DNA from: Phycisphaerae bacterium
GTDB lineage: Bacteria > Planctomycetota > Phycisphaerae > SM23-33
Length of the DNA: 39,958 nt
Assembly (NCBI GenBank): GCA_030745875.1
Contig: JASLNT010000061.1
Span: 1-39,958, forward strand
Direction: 5' to 3'
The notes under the pieces were generated by a model. That model saw only the letters and a program-made list of their open reading frames with translations, searched no databases and had not been told where the DNA came from. Numbering within the stretch: position 1 is the stretch's first letter; each line of letters opens with the position of its first letter. The translations under genes and the position numbers were made by a program. This document shows positions 1 to 6,972 of the stretch, piece after piece.

Positions 1-328
1 AGGCCTCCCGCAGCATCCGCAAAACCGTGCGCATGTGTCCCGCCTCGGGCATCGGCCGGCCTTGGCTGTCAACGTAGTAGGCTTCGGCGAACGTCCAGTA
101 CCGGGCAACAAGCTCGGCGACCGTGATCTCCTCGGCCGGCTGGGGGAGTTGGCGTCCGTTTGCCAGCCACTCGGCGATGAGTTGGTGGTACTTCTGCCGG
201 GTCTCCGGGGCGTCGTACCGACCGAGGTATATGAACCTCCCGTTGAGGCGGACGCAGCCCTGGCCGGTGGGCTTGTGGTGGCGGAGCTTGGGGATTCTGG
301 CGGATTTTCGAGGGGCTGTTGCTTTCAC
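1..328 (-). CDS. Site-specific integrase (tyrosine recombinase type), N-terminal part only
   Basis: The gene starts at a GTG (328-326) preceded by an AGGAGA ribosome binding site and runs off the left edge, leaving about 109 codons. The visible part begins with a basic stretch (KATAPRKSARIPKLR), then a small beta-rich segment (VRLNGRFIYLGRYDAPETRQKY) and the start of a helical segment (ITVAELVARYWTFAEAYY). This matches the arm-binding and core-binding domains of phage-type integrases. The catalytic domain with its R-H-R-Y residues would lie outside the window, so activity cannot be judged. The gene points away from the neighbouring tRNA-Thr and lies 118 bp past its 3' end, the usual position for an integrase next to a tRNA attachment site. 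The family assignment rests on N-terminal sequence only. Confidence 0.75.
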   Translation of the reverse strand, partial: MKATAPRKSARIPKLRHHKPTGQGCVRLNGRFIYLGRYDAPETRQKYHQLIAEWLANGRQLPQPAEEITVAELVARYWTFAEAYYVDSQGRPMPEAGHMRTVLRMLREA

Positions 329-348
329 GGCTCGTCTCCTTGTGCTTT

Positions 349-368
349 GGGAAGTAGTACTACTTCCC
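349..368. promoter_or_regulatory. Perfect 20-bp palindrome just upstream of the integrase
   Basis: GGGAAGTAGTACTACTTCCC reads identically on both strands with no spacer. It ends 20 bp upstream of the integrase GTG and overlaps no coding sequence. Such symmetry next to an integrase start suggests an operator for a dimeric repressor or an excisionase-like protein. It is too tightly self-complementary at the centre to make a good RNA hairpin. Confidence 0.5.
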
Positions 369-391
369 TTTTGCCATTGGTTACGGCCGCT

Positions 392-425
392 CCGCAACGT
401 TTGCGGGTCTTCGGAAATCCCGAAG
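392..425. other. Two adjacent short stem-loops between tRNA-Thr and integrase
   Basis: CCGCAA (392-397) pairs with TTGCGG (401-406) around a 3-nt loop. CTTCGG (409-414) pairs with CCGAAG (420-425) around a 5-nt loop. Both lie downstream of the tRNA on the minus strand. No T-tract follows, so these are not convincing intrinsic terminators. They may aid tRNA 3' processing or belong to the attachment region of the inserted element. Confidence 0.35.
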
Positions 426-446
426 TCAGCGCTATTTGTGTTCAAG

Positions 447-517
447 GCCGACGGTGAGAATCGAACTCACAACCTCAGCTTTACGAAAGCTGTGCTCTAC
501 CGTTGAGCTACGTCGGC
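447..517 (-). tRNA. tRNA-Thr (anticodon CGT)
   Basis: The minus strand folds into a complete cloverleaf. The 7-bp acceptor stem is GCCGACG/CGTCGGC, the D arm is GCTC..GAGC, the anticodon stem is CAGCT/AGCTG with loop TTCGTAA (anticodon CGT, reading ACG), and the T arm is GTGAG-TTCGATT-CTCAC. The 5' end resembles other bacterial tRNA-Thr(CGT) genes. No CCA is encoded, and the base after the acceptor stem is C, which is unusual for threonine tRNAs. That base may have been altered by integration of the adjacent element. Confidence 0.93.
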
Positions 518-562
518 GGGTCAGCGGCGCCTGTAGATAACTATCGGGCATCTGAGCCGCAG

Positions 563-591
563 AGTTTATCGACCTTCGCAAGACAAGTCAA
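563..591 (-). promoter_or_regulatory. Sigma70-type promoter of tRNA-Thr
   Basis: On the minus strand TTGACT (591-586), a 17-nt spacer and TAAACT (568-563) form a strong promoter. The expected start is about 40 nt before the mature tRNA 5' end. The integrase is co-directional, so read-through from this promoter could reach it. Confidence 0.6.
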
Positions 592-598
592 GACCGCC

Positions 599-2080
599 TC
601 AGTGGGCGATGTGGGCGACGGCGCGGCGGACCATGCCTTGCAGAGATTCGATCTTTTCGGGGTGCGGGCTGAACAGGATGACTTTGCCCGAACCGAAGCG
701 CCCCAGGATCATCGCCGGGGAATTCAGCATAACGCCCTTGGGGGCGTTGTTCTTGTTGATCTCGCCGCGGAAACGAGCCAGCACCTGGTAGTCGTCGAGA
801 TCCTTGCGATTGTATGGGCCCAGCAACGGGCCGTTGGCGTACGTGATGTCGACAACCGCCTCGGACACGCCGAGTATTGCGCTCCCGAGTTTCGTAAGCT
901 CCACCTTGACCTTGCCCACGCCCCGTTTCCAATGCTTGCGATCGACTGTGCGGGCGTCGATTATCTTCAGGCCCCACTCGTACTCGCTGGTGGCTAGATA
1001 CGCCCCGCCGCATATGCCCAGATATCCCCCACCGCCCTTGACAAACTTGCGGACAGCTTTGCAGCCGGCAGGACCGATGTTGGTCGCCTGCCCCTTGCCG
1101 CTGCCGCCGCCGAATATCATCGCGTCAAACTGCCCGTCAAGCACGCCGGAGGCAATATCGGGCGGGCCGATGAGTCTAACGAGCATTCCGGGGCTGGAGC
1201 GAAGCACTTTCTCCAGATGCAGGCCCGTTTTGTTACCCGTGCCCAGACCGTTATATATCGCCACCCGCACGATGCTCCGGCCTCGCGGGCCGACCGGCGC
1301 CATACGGTCTGACTCGCAGTCAACCATTTTCAGATGCTTCAGCAGGCGGTGAACCATCAGGCGATGCTGACGCGTCCTCAGCGACATGTACTGCCCGGTA
1401 AAGCACGTCTCGAGTATCATCGTCCTGGCGCCGAGTCTTTCAGCGGCCGCCCGCGCCAGCGATCCGTCAGCCGAACCGCGAAGGGCGACCAGCTTCCTGC
1501 CCTCGTCAGACACCGAAGCGTTGGCGGCGTCGAGCATTAGCTTAACCGTGTCACCGAGTTTGAGTTTCGGCAGGGATATGATGCTGGCGCCGGTGGATTT
1601 CGGATTGGATTTGTGGAAAGCAAATCCCTCGTGCAGGTCGAGCAACCAATCAGGCTCATGTGATTTAACGAACGCCCAGATAGCTCGCGCCGGGTCTCCA
1701 GTCGCCTTGTCAGGGCAGCCGGACTTGGGGAAATTGCGGTTCAGATCGTCAGCGCCTTTGGACGCGCCGGGGGTCAAACGCTGACCGGCGGCAAGGGCTC
1801 TCACATTCAGGCGCGGGATAATGATGAGCTTACCGCGCCGAATCGTCCAGAATCGGATATGCCCCGCCGCTCGAGCGCCAGCCGGTTCGTCACCATGCAT
1901 CCCGCCGGTAATCATTACAGTGGGCCCGGCGACTTTGCTGTCGACAACATGATATGGAGCGGCCCACTTGGTTCCGCGGGCAATCAGACCACCGGTCCGC
2001 TCGACCGTCCCAGCCGGACAAGCCGCCGACAGGCAGACCAGCAACAGCGCCGAAATGCATAGGCGACGTTTGATGTTCAT
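599..2080 (-). CDS. Secreted M14/AstE-like zinc hydrolase fused to a BPL_N-type amidotransferase-like domain
   Basis: This 493-residue protein opens with a signal peptide (MNIKRRLCISALLLVCLSAA). Residues about 35-290 resemble succinylglutamate desuccinylase/aspartoacylase and M14 carboxypeptidases: the zinc motif HGDE is at 62-65, NRNFP follows, and LDLHEG supplies a further metal-ligand His. Residues about 300-490 resemble the class-I glutamine-amidotransferase fold of the BPL_N family, with the nucleophile elbow GICGGA (Cys357) and SPHPE (His473, Glu475) completing a triad. The start at 2080 shares its A with the TGA stop of the upstream gene (TGATG), which implies translational coupling. 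An open frame continues upstream to 2341, but that part is out-of-frame reading of the neighbour. The likely location is periplasmic or extracellular. The substrate is not evident; cleavage or transfer at an amide bond is an inference. Confidence 0.75.
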   Translation of the reverse strand: MNIKRRLCISALLLVCLSAACPAGTVERTGGLIARGTKWAAPYHVVDSKVAGPTVMITGGMHGDEPAGARAAGHIRFWTIRRGKLIIIPRLNVRALAAGQRLTPGASKGADDLNRNFPKSGCPDKATGDPARAIWAFVKSHEPDWLLDLHEGFAFHKSNPKSTGASIISLPKLKLGDTVKLMLDAANASVSDEGRKLVALRGSADGSLARAAAERLGARTMILETCFTGQYMSLRTRQHRLMVHRLLKHLKMVDCESDRMAPVGPRGRSIVRVAIYNGLGTGNKTGLHLEKVLRSSPGMLVRLIGPPDIASGVLDGQFDAMIFGGGSGKGQATNIGPAGCKAVRKFVKGGGGYLGICGGAYLATSEYEWGLKIIDARTVDRKHWKRGVGKVKVELTKLGSAILGVSEAVVDITYANGPLLGPYNRKDLDDYQVLARFRGEINKNNAPKGVMLNSPAMILGRFGSGKVILFSPHPEKIESLQGMVRRAVAHIAH

Positions 2081-3243
2081 CACATGCCGAGAACGGTCTG
2101 GCGTTCTTCCACTATGGTTTCCACCAGCGCTTTTACGTTCTCGATCGGCACGTCGTTCATGACTTCCTGGCTCGGGCCGATGATATGCCCTCCGCCCTTG
2201 CCCAGCGTGCGTATAGTCTCGCGGGCAAGATCCTTTACCTGCTCCGGCGTGCCGAAAGGCAGGACACCCTGGGTCTCGATGCCGCCCCAGAACACCAGGT
2301 CCTTGCCGAACTCGCGTTTGAGGTACTCCAGGTCCATGCACGGCTGGACCGGCTCGATCACGCGCAGGCCGATCTCGAGCATGTCGGGTATGAATTCAGT
2401 CAGGCAGCCGCAGGAGTGGAGTATGATCGGGATGCCCGCATCGTTGTACGGTTGCCAGGCCCGCTTGAGCCTGGGAAGGAGGAACTCGCGGAACATTTCC
2501 AGCGAGAACATGATACCGGCCTGCGTGCCCAGATCGTCACCGTGGTGCGCGACCTTGAAGCCCATCTCGACCACCTTCTTTGCGTACTCGACGCGGTAGT
2601 CGGTGATCTTGTCCATCATGTCGTGGACCACTTTGGGTTTGGCGGCCATGTTCGTCATGAATTCCTGGAAACTCATCAGGCCGTAACTTCGCTCGAAGAT
2701 GCCGAAGTAGCCCGAGGGCATGACCAGGAAGTCGCCCGAAAGTTCGTCGACCTCCTTCTTCATCTCGTCGAACAGTCCGGGGCGCGTTATGTCCGGAGCG
2801 TTGTAGTTGGCGACGGCGTCTTCGATGTCCTGGAAGAGAACTTCGCGATTGACGTCGGGGGGCATGTGCTCGGCGACTTCGGGCGTTGCGGTTTTCGACA
2901 GCGGATGGAAGCACGCGAAAAAACCGTCGGAACCGACCATTACGCCCATGCCCCAGGAGTCGTAGACCACATTGTTGTCCCAATCGGCCCCGCCGAAGCC
3001 CTTGGCTTTTAGTTCGGCCATCGCTTCGCGATCGTTTCGGTAGAACAACGTTTTGTCGTGAGCCGACAACGCGATGTGGATGTGGTTCTCGAGATAGTCG
3101 TCGAGTTCATCCGGCCCGATGCCCAGCGCTGCGGTGATCTCGGCGTCCCGCGTGCGGTCTGAGAAGGTGATCTGGCTGGGCAAATAGTCGACATCCTGCC
3201 CGTTGATTACTCGCAGGACCCGCTCTTCTTTTGTCATTGTCAT
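2080..3243 (-). CDS. Uroporphyrinogen decarboxylase (URO-D) family protein, methyltransferase-like
   Basis: The 387-residue product has the URO-D TIM-barrel layout. The HSCGC motif (His276, Cys278, Cys280) matches the zinc site of corrinoid-dependent methyltransferases of the MtaA/MtbA/CmuA type rather than the arginine-rich active site of heme-pathway HemE. Other family signatures are HHGDDLGTQ and the late FWGGIETQGVLPFGTPEQV segment. The AAAGGAG ribosome binding site lies 8 nt before the ATG. The gene begins 13 bp after the SMP-30 gene and is coupled to the downstream hydrolase fusion. Such URO-D-like proteins are common in planctomycete carbohydrate clusters, where their substrates are mostly unknown; demethylation of a sugar or small methylated compound is a guess. 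HemE is an unlikely alternative because of context and the HxC motif. Confidence 0.82.
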   Translation of the reverse strand: MTMTKEERVLRVINGQDVDYLPSQITFSDRTRDAEITAALGIGPDELDDYLENHIHIALSAHDKTLFYRNDREAMAELKAKGFGGADWDNNVVYDSWGMGVMVGSDGFFACFHPLSKTATPEVAEHMPPDVNREVLFQDIEDAVANYNAPDITRPGLFDEMKKEVDELSGDFLVMPSGYFGIFERSYGLMSFQEFMTNMAAKPKVVHDMMDKITDYRVEYAKKVVEMGFKVAHHGDDLGTQAGIMFSLEMFREFLLPRLKRAWQPYNDAGIPIILHSCGCLTEFIPDMLEIGLRVIEPVQPCMDLEYLKREFGKDLVFWGGIETQGVLPFGTPEQVKDLARETIRTLGKGGGHIIGPSQEVMNDVPIENVKALVETIVEERQTVLGM

Positions 3244-3256
3244 GTTGTCGCTCCTT

Positions 3257-4132
3257 TTAGCCCGCGAATTCCGGTTCGACCAGACCTCTGACGTCGGTCT
3301 TGATGCGGAACACGTCTCCGGCGCGGGGCTGGACTTTGCGCTCCTCGTCGCTCATAAAGAACCACGCGGTGGTGATGTAGAGTTCGTTCATATCCTCTCC
3401 GCCGAAACCGAGGCTGGTGGCGTTTGTGACCGGGACGGGGATCTGGCGTTCGATTGTCCCGTCGGGATCGTATCGCGTTACGCGCTGCCCGGCCCAATGG
3501 GCGCTCCAGACAAAACCGTCGGCGTCTACGGTTAGTCCGTCGGGAAGGCCCGTGTCGGCGGGGACTTCAACGAACGTGCGCCTGTTGCTGGTCGTGCCCG
3601 AATCGATATCGTAGTCCAGCGCGATAATCCGATTGTGGAACATGTCGGTTACGTAGAGGGTCTTACCGTCGGGGCTGAAGCCCATTCCGTTTGATATCGC
3701 ATATCCGTCGTCTATCTCGTGAAGCGACAGGTCCGTATCGAGACGGTATATCACGCCGTCCGGCGCGTCGAAGTCCTGGACATTGGCGGTGCCCGTGACG
3801 AGTCGTCCCTGGCGGTCGACGGCGGTGTCGTTAAGTCGCAACGCTTCGCTGTCGGCGACGGGATCGACGATAAACTCGGTGGTGCTGTCCTGCTGGTTCC
3901 AAAACGCCAACCCGGTCTTGGTCGCCAGGATCCATCGGCCCGAGTCGCGTCGAGCCAGTGCGGTCACCGCTGAATCGAGCGCCCAGTCCTTCCTGTCGCC
4001 GGTGGCCGGGTCGTAGCGGTGTACGGCTGAGCCTTCAAGGTCAATCCAGTACATAGCCTGTTCGTCGGGTATCCAGACGGGCGTTTCGCCTACTTCGTCC
4101 TGAACGCTGATAAGATGCTCTATTTCACTCAT
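3257..4132 (-). CDS. SMP-30/gluconolactonase family protein
   Basis: This 291-residue six-bladed beta-propeller has the family signatures in order: GETPVW with metal-ligand Glu16, RLND at 99-102 (substrate-binding Asn), ISNGMGFSPDGKTLY with metal-ligand Asn148, and GLPDGLTVDADGFVW with catalytic Asp198. These correspond to the divalent-metal lactonase site of SMP-30, so hydrolysis of a sugar lactone is likely. No signal peptide is visible, which suggests a cytoplasmic enzyme. The ATG is preceded by GGGAGAGG. It lies between proline dehydrogenase and the URO-D-like gene; a candidate promoter in the 85-bp gap suggests it can start its own transcript. The exact lactone cannot be told from sequence. 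Confidence 0.87.
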   Translation of the reverse strand: MSEIEHLISVQDEVGETPVWIPDEQAMYWIDLEGSAVHRYDPATGDRKDWALDSAVTALARRDSGRWILATKTGLAFWNQQDSTTEFIVDPVADSEALRLNDTAVDRQGRLVTGTANVQDFDAPDGVIYRLDTDLSLHEIDDGYAISNGMGFSPDGKTLYVTDMFHNRIIALDYDIDSGTTSNRRTFVEVPADTGLPDGLTVDADGFVWSAHWAGQRVTRYDPDGTIERQIPVPVTNATSLGFGGEDMNELYITTAWFFMSDEERKVQPRAGDVFRIKTDVRGLVEPEFAG

Positions 4133-4166
4133 GGCGCCTCTCCCAAAACGTTATTTGCACTCGTTA

Positions 4167-4195
4167 TTCATATCCCATCGGCGGCGGCATGGCAA
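4167..4195 (-). promoter_or_regulatory. Candidate promoter for the SMP-30/URO-D/hydrolase unit
   Basis: On the minus strand TTGCCA (4195-4190), a 17-nt spacer and TATGAA (4172-4167) lie in the gap between proline dehydrogenase and the SMP-30 gene. The -10 matches the consensus at four of six positions. This would split the minus-strand cluster into two overlapping transcription units. Confidence 0.35.
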
Positions 4196-4217
4196 GGGTC
4201 AATGATTCCCCCGGGCG

Positions 4218-5573
4218 TCAAAACAGTTCGGAGGCGGGATTTGCCAGCAGATCGGCCGGATCGGCGGCAGGGTCGAATTCCTGACGGAGAATTGACTCGT
4301 TGGAGGTGTTTTCCTGCAGACGCCTGATCAGATAAGCCATTCCGACCAACATGTCGCCATGCGGACAATAGAGCCTCACCCGTTGCGCACTTTGCAGCAA
4401 CGCCTCTCCCAGCAACTCAGCCATACCGTAAATCAGTTGAAACTCGCAGCGGTTCTCCGGAACACCCAGCGCTCGAGCAGTTTCGAGCACGGCGCAGACC
4501 GATCTGATGTTGTGCGATGCGCAGGCGAGATGGCAGATATCGCTGTTCTGCAATATCGCAACCGCCGCCCGTTCGAACGCCGCATCGGTGTCGGCCTTCA
4601 CCGTGTAGACAGGCGGCTGGGCTCCGCGGGCTTCGGCGGCGGCGACTTCCGAATCCCAGTAGGCTCCCTTAACCAGGCGAACGGAAATGCATACTCCCTG
4701 AGTTCTCGCCCAGTCCAGCAGGCCGGCCAGGTCGCTCTCGGTGGCTCGAAGGTAGCTCTGAACGGCCAGACCCAGGTGCGGCCAATCGCCGAAACGTTTG
4801 TCCGTTCGCAGACGTCGATACAGTTCGTATGTTGCGTCCTTCAGGTCCAGCGACTCCATGTCGATGCAAAGATACCCGCCCAGGCCGATCACCTTCTGAT
4901 AAATCTCGCCCGCCCGATCGAACATTGTCGACAGGTCGCCGTCAACCGCCAGCGCCGACGGTTTGATCGAAACGTTAATTCGCGGCGCCGCGCCCCAGTC
5001 GAGTTGCCCGCCTGAGACCAGGCCCGACCAATCATTCTGCACTGCTCCAAGACTGTCCAGGAGCCTCAGATACGTCCGCACATAACGCTCGCCTTCAACA
5101 TCGGACCGGGCCGATTCGCCCAGCACATCAAGCGTAAACGCAAAACCTCTCCTTCGCAGCCGCGCCAGATTCTCCACCGTCCGGGCCTGAGTCGATCCGA
5201 TGATGAATCGCCTGGCCATCTCTTCGGCCCGCCGGCGCACCATCGGCTGCAACATCCGCAGTCCAAACGAGCCGGTAAAACACGCCAACTGCACTGCAAC
5301 GCGCAACAACCAGGGCGCATCGTCATGTCCGGTGAAACTCCCCTTGAGCAGTGCGCCAAACGCCTGAGGCGTATCAGCGCGGGGCAGGGATGCGATGAAG
5401 CTGAACATGCGACGTTTCAACCGTTCATGTCGCATCGACCAGTTCAGCAACCAGTCCCGCCACCCGCCTCGACCAAACCCGGACCGCGATGCGGAGCCAA
5501 TCAACTCCAGCAACTCTCGCCCACGAGCGAGAATCTGTTCGTCCGGCATGGTCATGTTCACACCAGCTTCCAT
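4218..5573 (-). CDS. Proline dehydrogenase (stand-alone)
   Basis: The 451-residue protein carries the FAD-dependent proline dehydrogenase barrel: FTLDVLGES, INVSIKPSAL, RLVKGAYWDSE, ASHN, EFQLIYGMA and the C-terminal proline-binding region (YLIRRLQENTSNESIL). It oxidises L-proline to pyrroline-5-carboxylate and passes electrons to quinones. It lacks the aldehyde dehydrogenase half of PutA, so a separate P5C dehydrogenase is needed and none is in the window. The N-terminal helical region (about 100 residues) resembles that of PutA-type enzymes. The ATG at 5573 lies 3 bp after the stop of the glycoside hydrolase gene. An alternative in-frame ATG six codons later is nearly as plausible. Co-transcription with a secreted glycosidase is unexpected. 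Confidence 0.87.
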   Translation of the reverse strand: MEAGVNMTMPDEQILARGRELLELIGSASRSGFGRGGWRDWLLNWSMRHERLKRRMFSFIASLPRADTPQAFGALLKGSFTGHDDAPWLLRVAVQLACFTGSFGLRMLQPMVRRRAEEMARRFIIGSTQARTVENLARLRRRGFAFTLDVLGESARSDVEGERYVRTYLRLLDSLGAVQNDWSGLVSGGQLDWGAAPRINVSIKPSALAVDGDLSTMFDRAGEIYQKVIGLGGYLCIDMESLDLKDATYELYRRLRTDKRFGDWPHLGLAVQSYLRATESDLAGLLDWARTQGVCISVRLVKGAYWDSEVAAAEARGAQPPVYTVKADTDAAFERAAVAILQNSDICHLACASHNIRSVCAVLETARALGVPENRCEFQLIYGMAELLGEALLQSAQRVRLYCPHGDMLVGMAYLIRRLQENTSNESILRQEFDPAADPADLLANPASELF

Positions 5574-5576
5574 TAC

Positions 5577-6821
5577 TTAATCGGCGTCTATGAGCAGGTA
5601 TTGCGGGTTTGGGGATGCGGTGATTTTCAGGCCCTTGCCCTTCCATGACACCGTGGGAGGATCCCGGTCTTTGGCGAGCATGTCCAGCAACAAGCCCCGG
5701 CCTGGGGCAAGCGGTAAGGTCACTTCGCACGCCTCACCGGTTGTCCAGAAGGCAACGGCCCGCCGCTTGCCCTTCTTGAGCAGGAAGGCGAAATTCTTGT
5801 CGTCGGCCGGCGGCAGACGCCTGTCTATGCTGAAACCAGCGAGGTTTTTCGACAGGGCGGCTGCGGCTGTATAGGCGGCTTTGGGTTTCAGATCGTGCGT
5901 TACCGTACCGAAGTGATGCTCTCGTTCGTTGGGGTCAACGCCGTCGTTCTTCCAGTCATACCAGATGCTAACGGGGATATTCTGATGAAGATTGATCAGG
6001 AACTCCCTGACCAGATACCGGGCCTGCTTCTCGTTGGACAGGCGGGCCTTGTCCCAATTGATATTGGAGTAACCCCACTCACCGGAGATTATCGGGATCT
6101 TGACGCCCCTGGGCGCGTAGCGTTTGATCAGTATCCTGAGTCGCGCGTAGTCTTTGATCACAGTTTCCGGACGATGGGGGCGATATGGATGAACGCTTAG
6201 GACGTCAATCCATTTGAGCATGCCTTTCTTGAAGCATGCCTCAAGCCATTTGAACGGTATCTCAGATGTCGCCGGCGCCACCACCAGGCCGGAAGGGTCA
6301 GCCTTCTTTACCAGCGGGGCGGTCAGTTCAACGAGTTTGCAGTAGTCGTCAACGCTTGGCTGGGGCCGCCAGAATATCTTGATGTTGGGCTCGTTCCATA
6401 TCTCCCACAGAATCCCCTTGCCCTTGTATCTCGTTGCCGCGGCCTGGGCGAAAGCGGCAAACGCCCTACGCCCCTCAGCCGTCCTCACCGACCGTTCAGA
6501 CTCGTAGAGCTTGTTGCTGTAGTCGAGAATGTAGAGGATTCGAATACCGCGTTTGACACAGCCTGCGGTCAAGGCGTCGTAACCGCTCTTTGCGAAGTCA
6601 TAGACGCCTTTTTTCCTCTCCACACCAGCCCAGGCCAGATCCATCCGGATGAACTTGAAGCCGCCGTCGCGGATCAAATCGAGGTCTTTGGGCTCACCGC
6701 GAAAGTGAATATTCACGCCAAAACCGTTGGGAATGACCGGCTTTGGCAGCGGGGTCCCAGCCGAAGCGGGCAGAGCGGTAAGCCCGATCGCCAGCAAACA
6801 AGAAGTCGCGAATCGTTTCAT
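5577..6821 (-). CDS. Secreted clan-A glycoside hydrolase (GH5/GH39-like)
   Basis: The 414-residue product begins with a signal peptide (MKRFATSCLLAIGLTALPASAG). A TIM barrel follows, with the two retaining-glycosidase carboxylates where clan A requires them: WEIWNEPN (Glu144, acid/base, strand 4) and IISGEWGYS (Glu248, nucleophile, strand 7). The IRMDLAW segment near residue 60 is also typical. The last 90 residues form a small beta-rich C-terminal domain. It should cleave beta-linked glycans outside the cytoplasm. GGGAGA precedes the ATG. It is the first gene of the minus-strand cluster and is divergent from the MocA-type oxidoreductase. The exact GH family is uncertain; distant GH5 and GH39-like groups fit best. 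Confidence 0.8.
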   Translation of the reverse strand: MKRFATSCLLAIGLTALPASAGTPLPKPVIPNGFGVNIHFRGEPKDLDLIRDGGFKFIRMDLAWAGVERKKGVYDFAKSGYDALTAGCVKRGIRILYILDYSNKLYESERSVRTAEGRRAFAAFAQAAATRYKGKGILWEIWNEPNIKIFWRPQPSVDDYCKLVELTAPLVKKADPSGLVVAPATSEIPFKWLEACFKKGMLKWIDVLSVHPYRPHRPETVIKDYARLRILIKRYAPRGVKIPIISGEWGYSNINWDKARLSNEKQARYLVREFLINLHQNIPVSIWYDWKNDGVDPNEREHHFGTVTHDLKPKAAYTAAAALSKNLAGFSIDRRLPPADDKNFAFLLKKGKRRAVAFWTTGEACEVTLPLAPGRGLLLDMLAKDRDPPTVSWKGKGLKITASPNPQYLLIDAD

Positions 6822-6911
6822 TTATGATCTCCCTGAACGAATAACGCCGCTATGTCAGTTTCCGATTGTCGATTGCGGATTGATCGGCGGCAAGGGAAAA
6901 AGCCCGACGCC

Positions 6912-6940
6912 TTGATCTGTCGCCAGCCGTGATTTATCGT
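6912..6940 (+). promoter_or_regulatory. Candidate promoter for the MocA/ThuA unit
   Basis: TTGATC (6912-6917), a 17-nt spacer and TATCGT (6935-6940) lie 33 bp before the MocA start. On the other strand TTGCCG, 17 nt and GACAAT could serve the divergent glycosidase. The 151-bp gap also holds a short run of degenerate GATTG units (about 6860-6883). Confidence 0.35.
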
Positions 6941-6972
6941 ATACGGACAAACTGGTTGGAAAGGAGTCGGCT

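Noticed and set aside
2081..2341. Upstream extension of the M14/amidotransferase gene
   Set aside because: The extension overlaps the URO-D gene, and a proper signal peptide starts at 2080.
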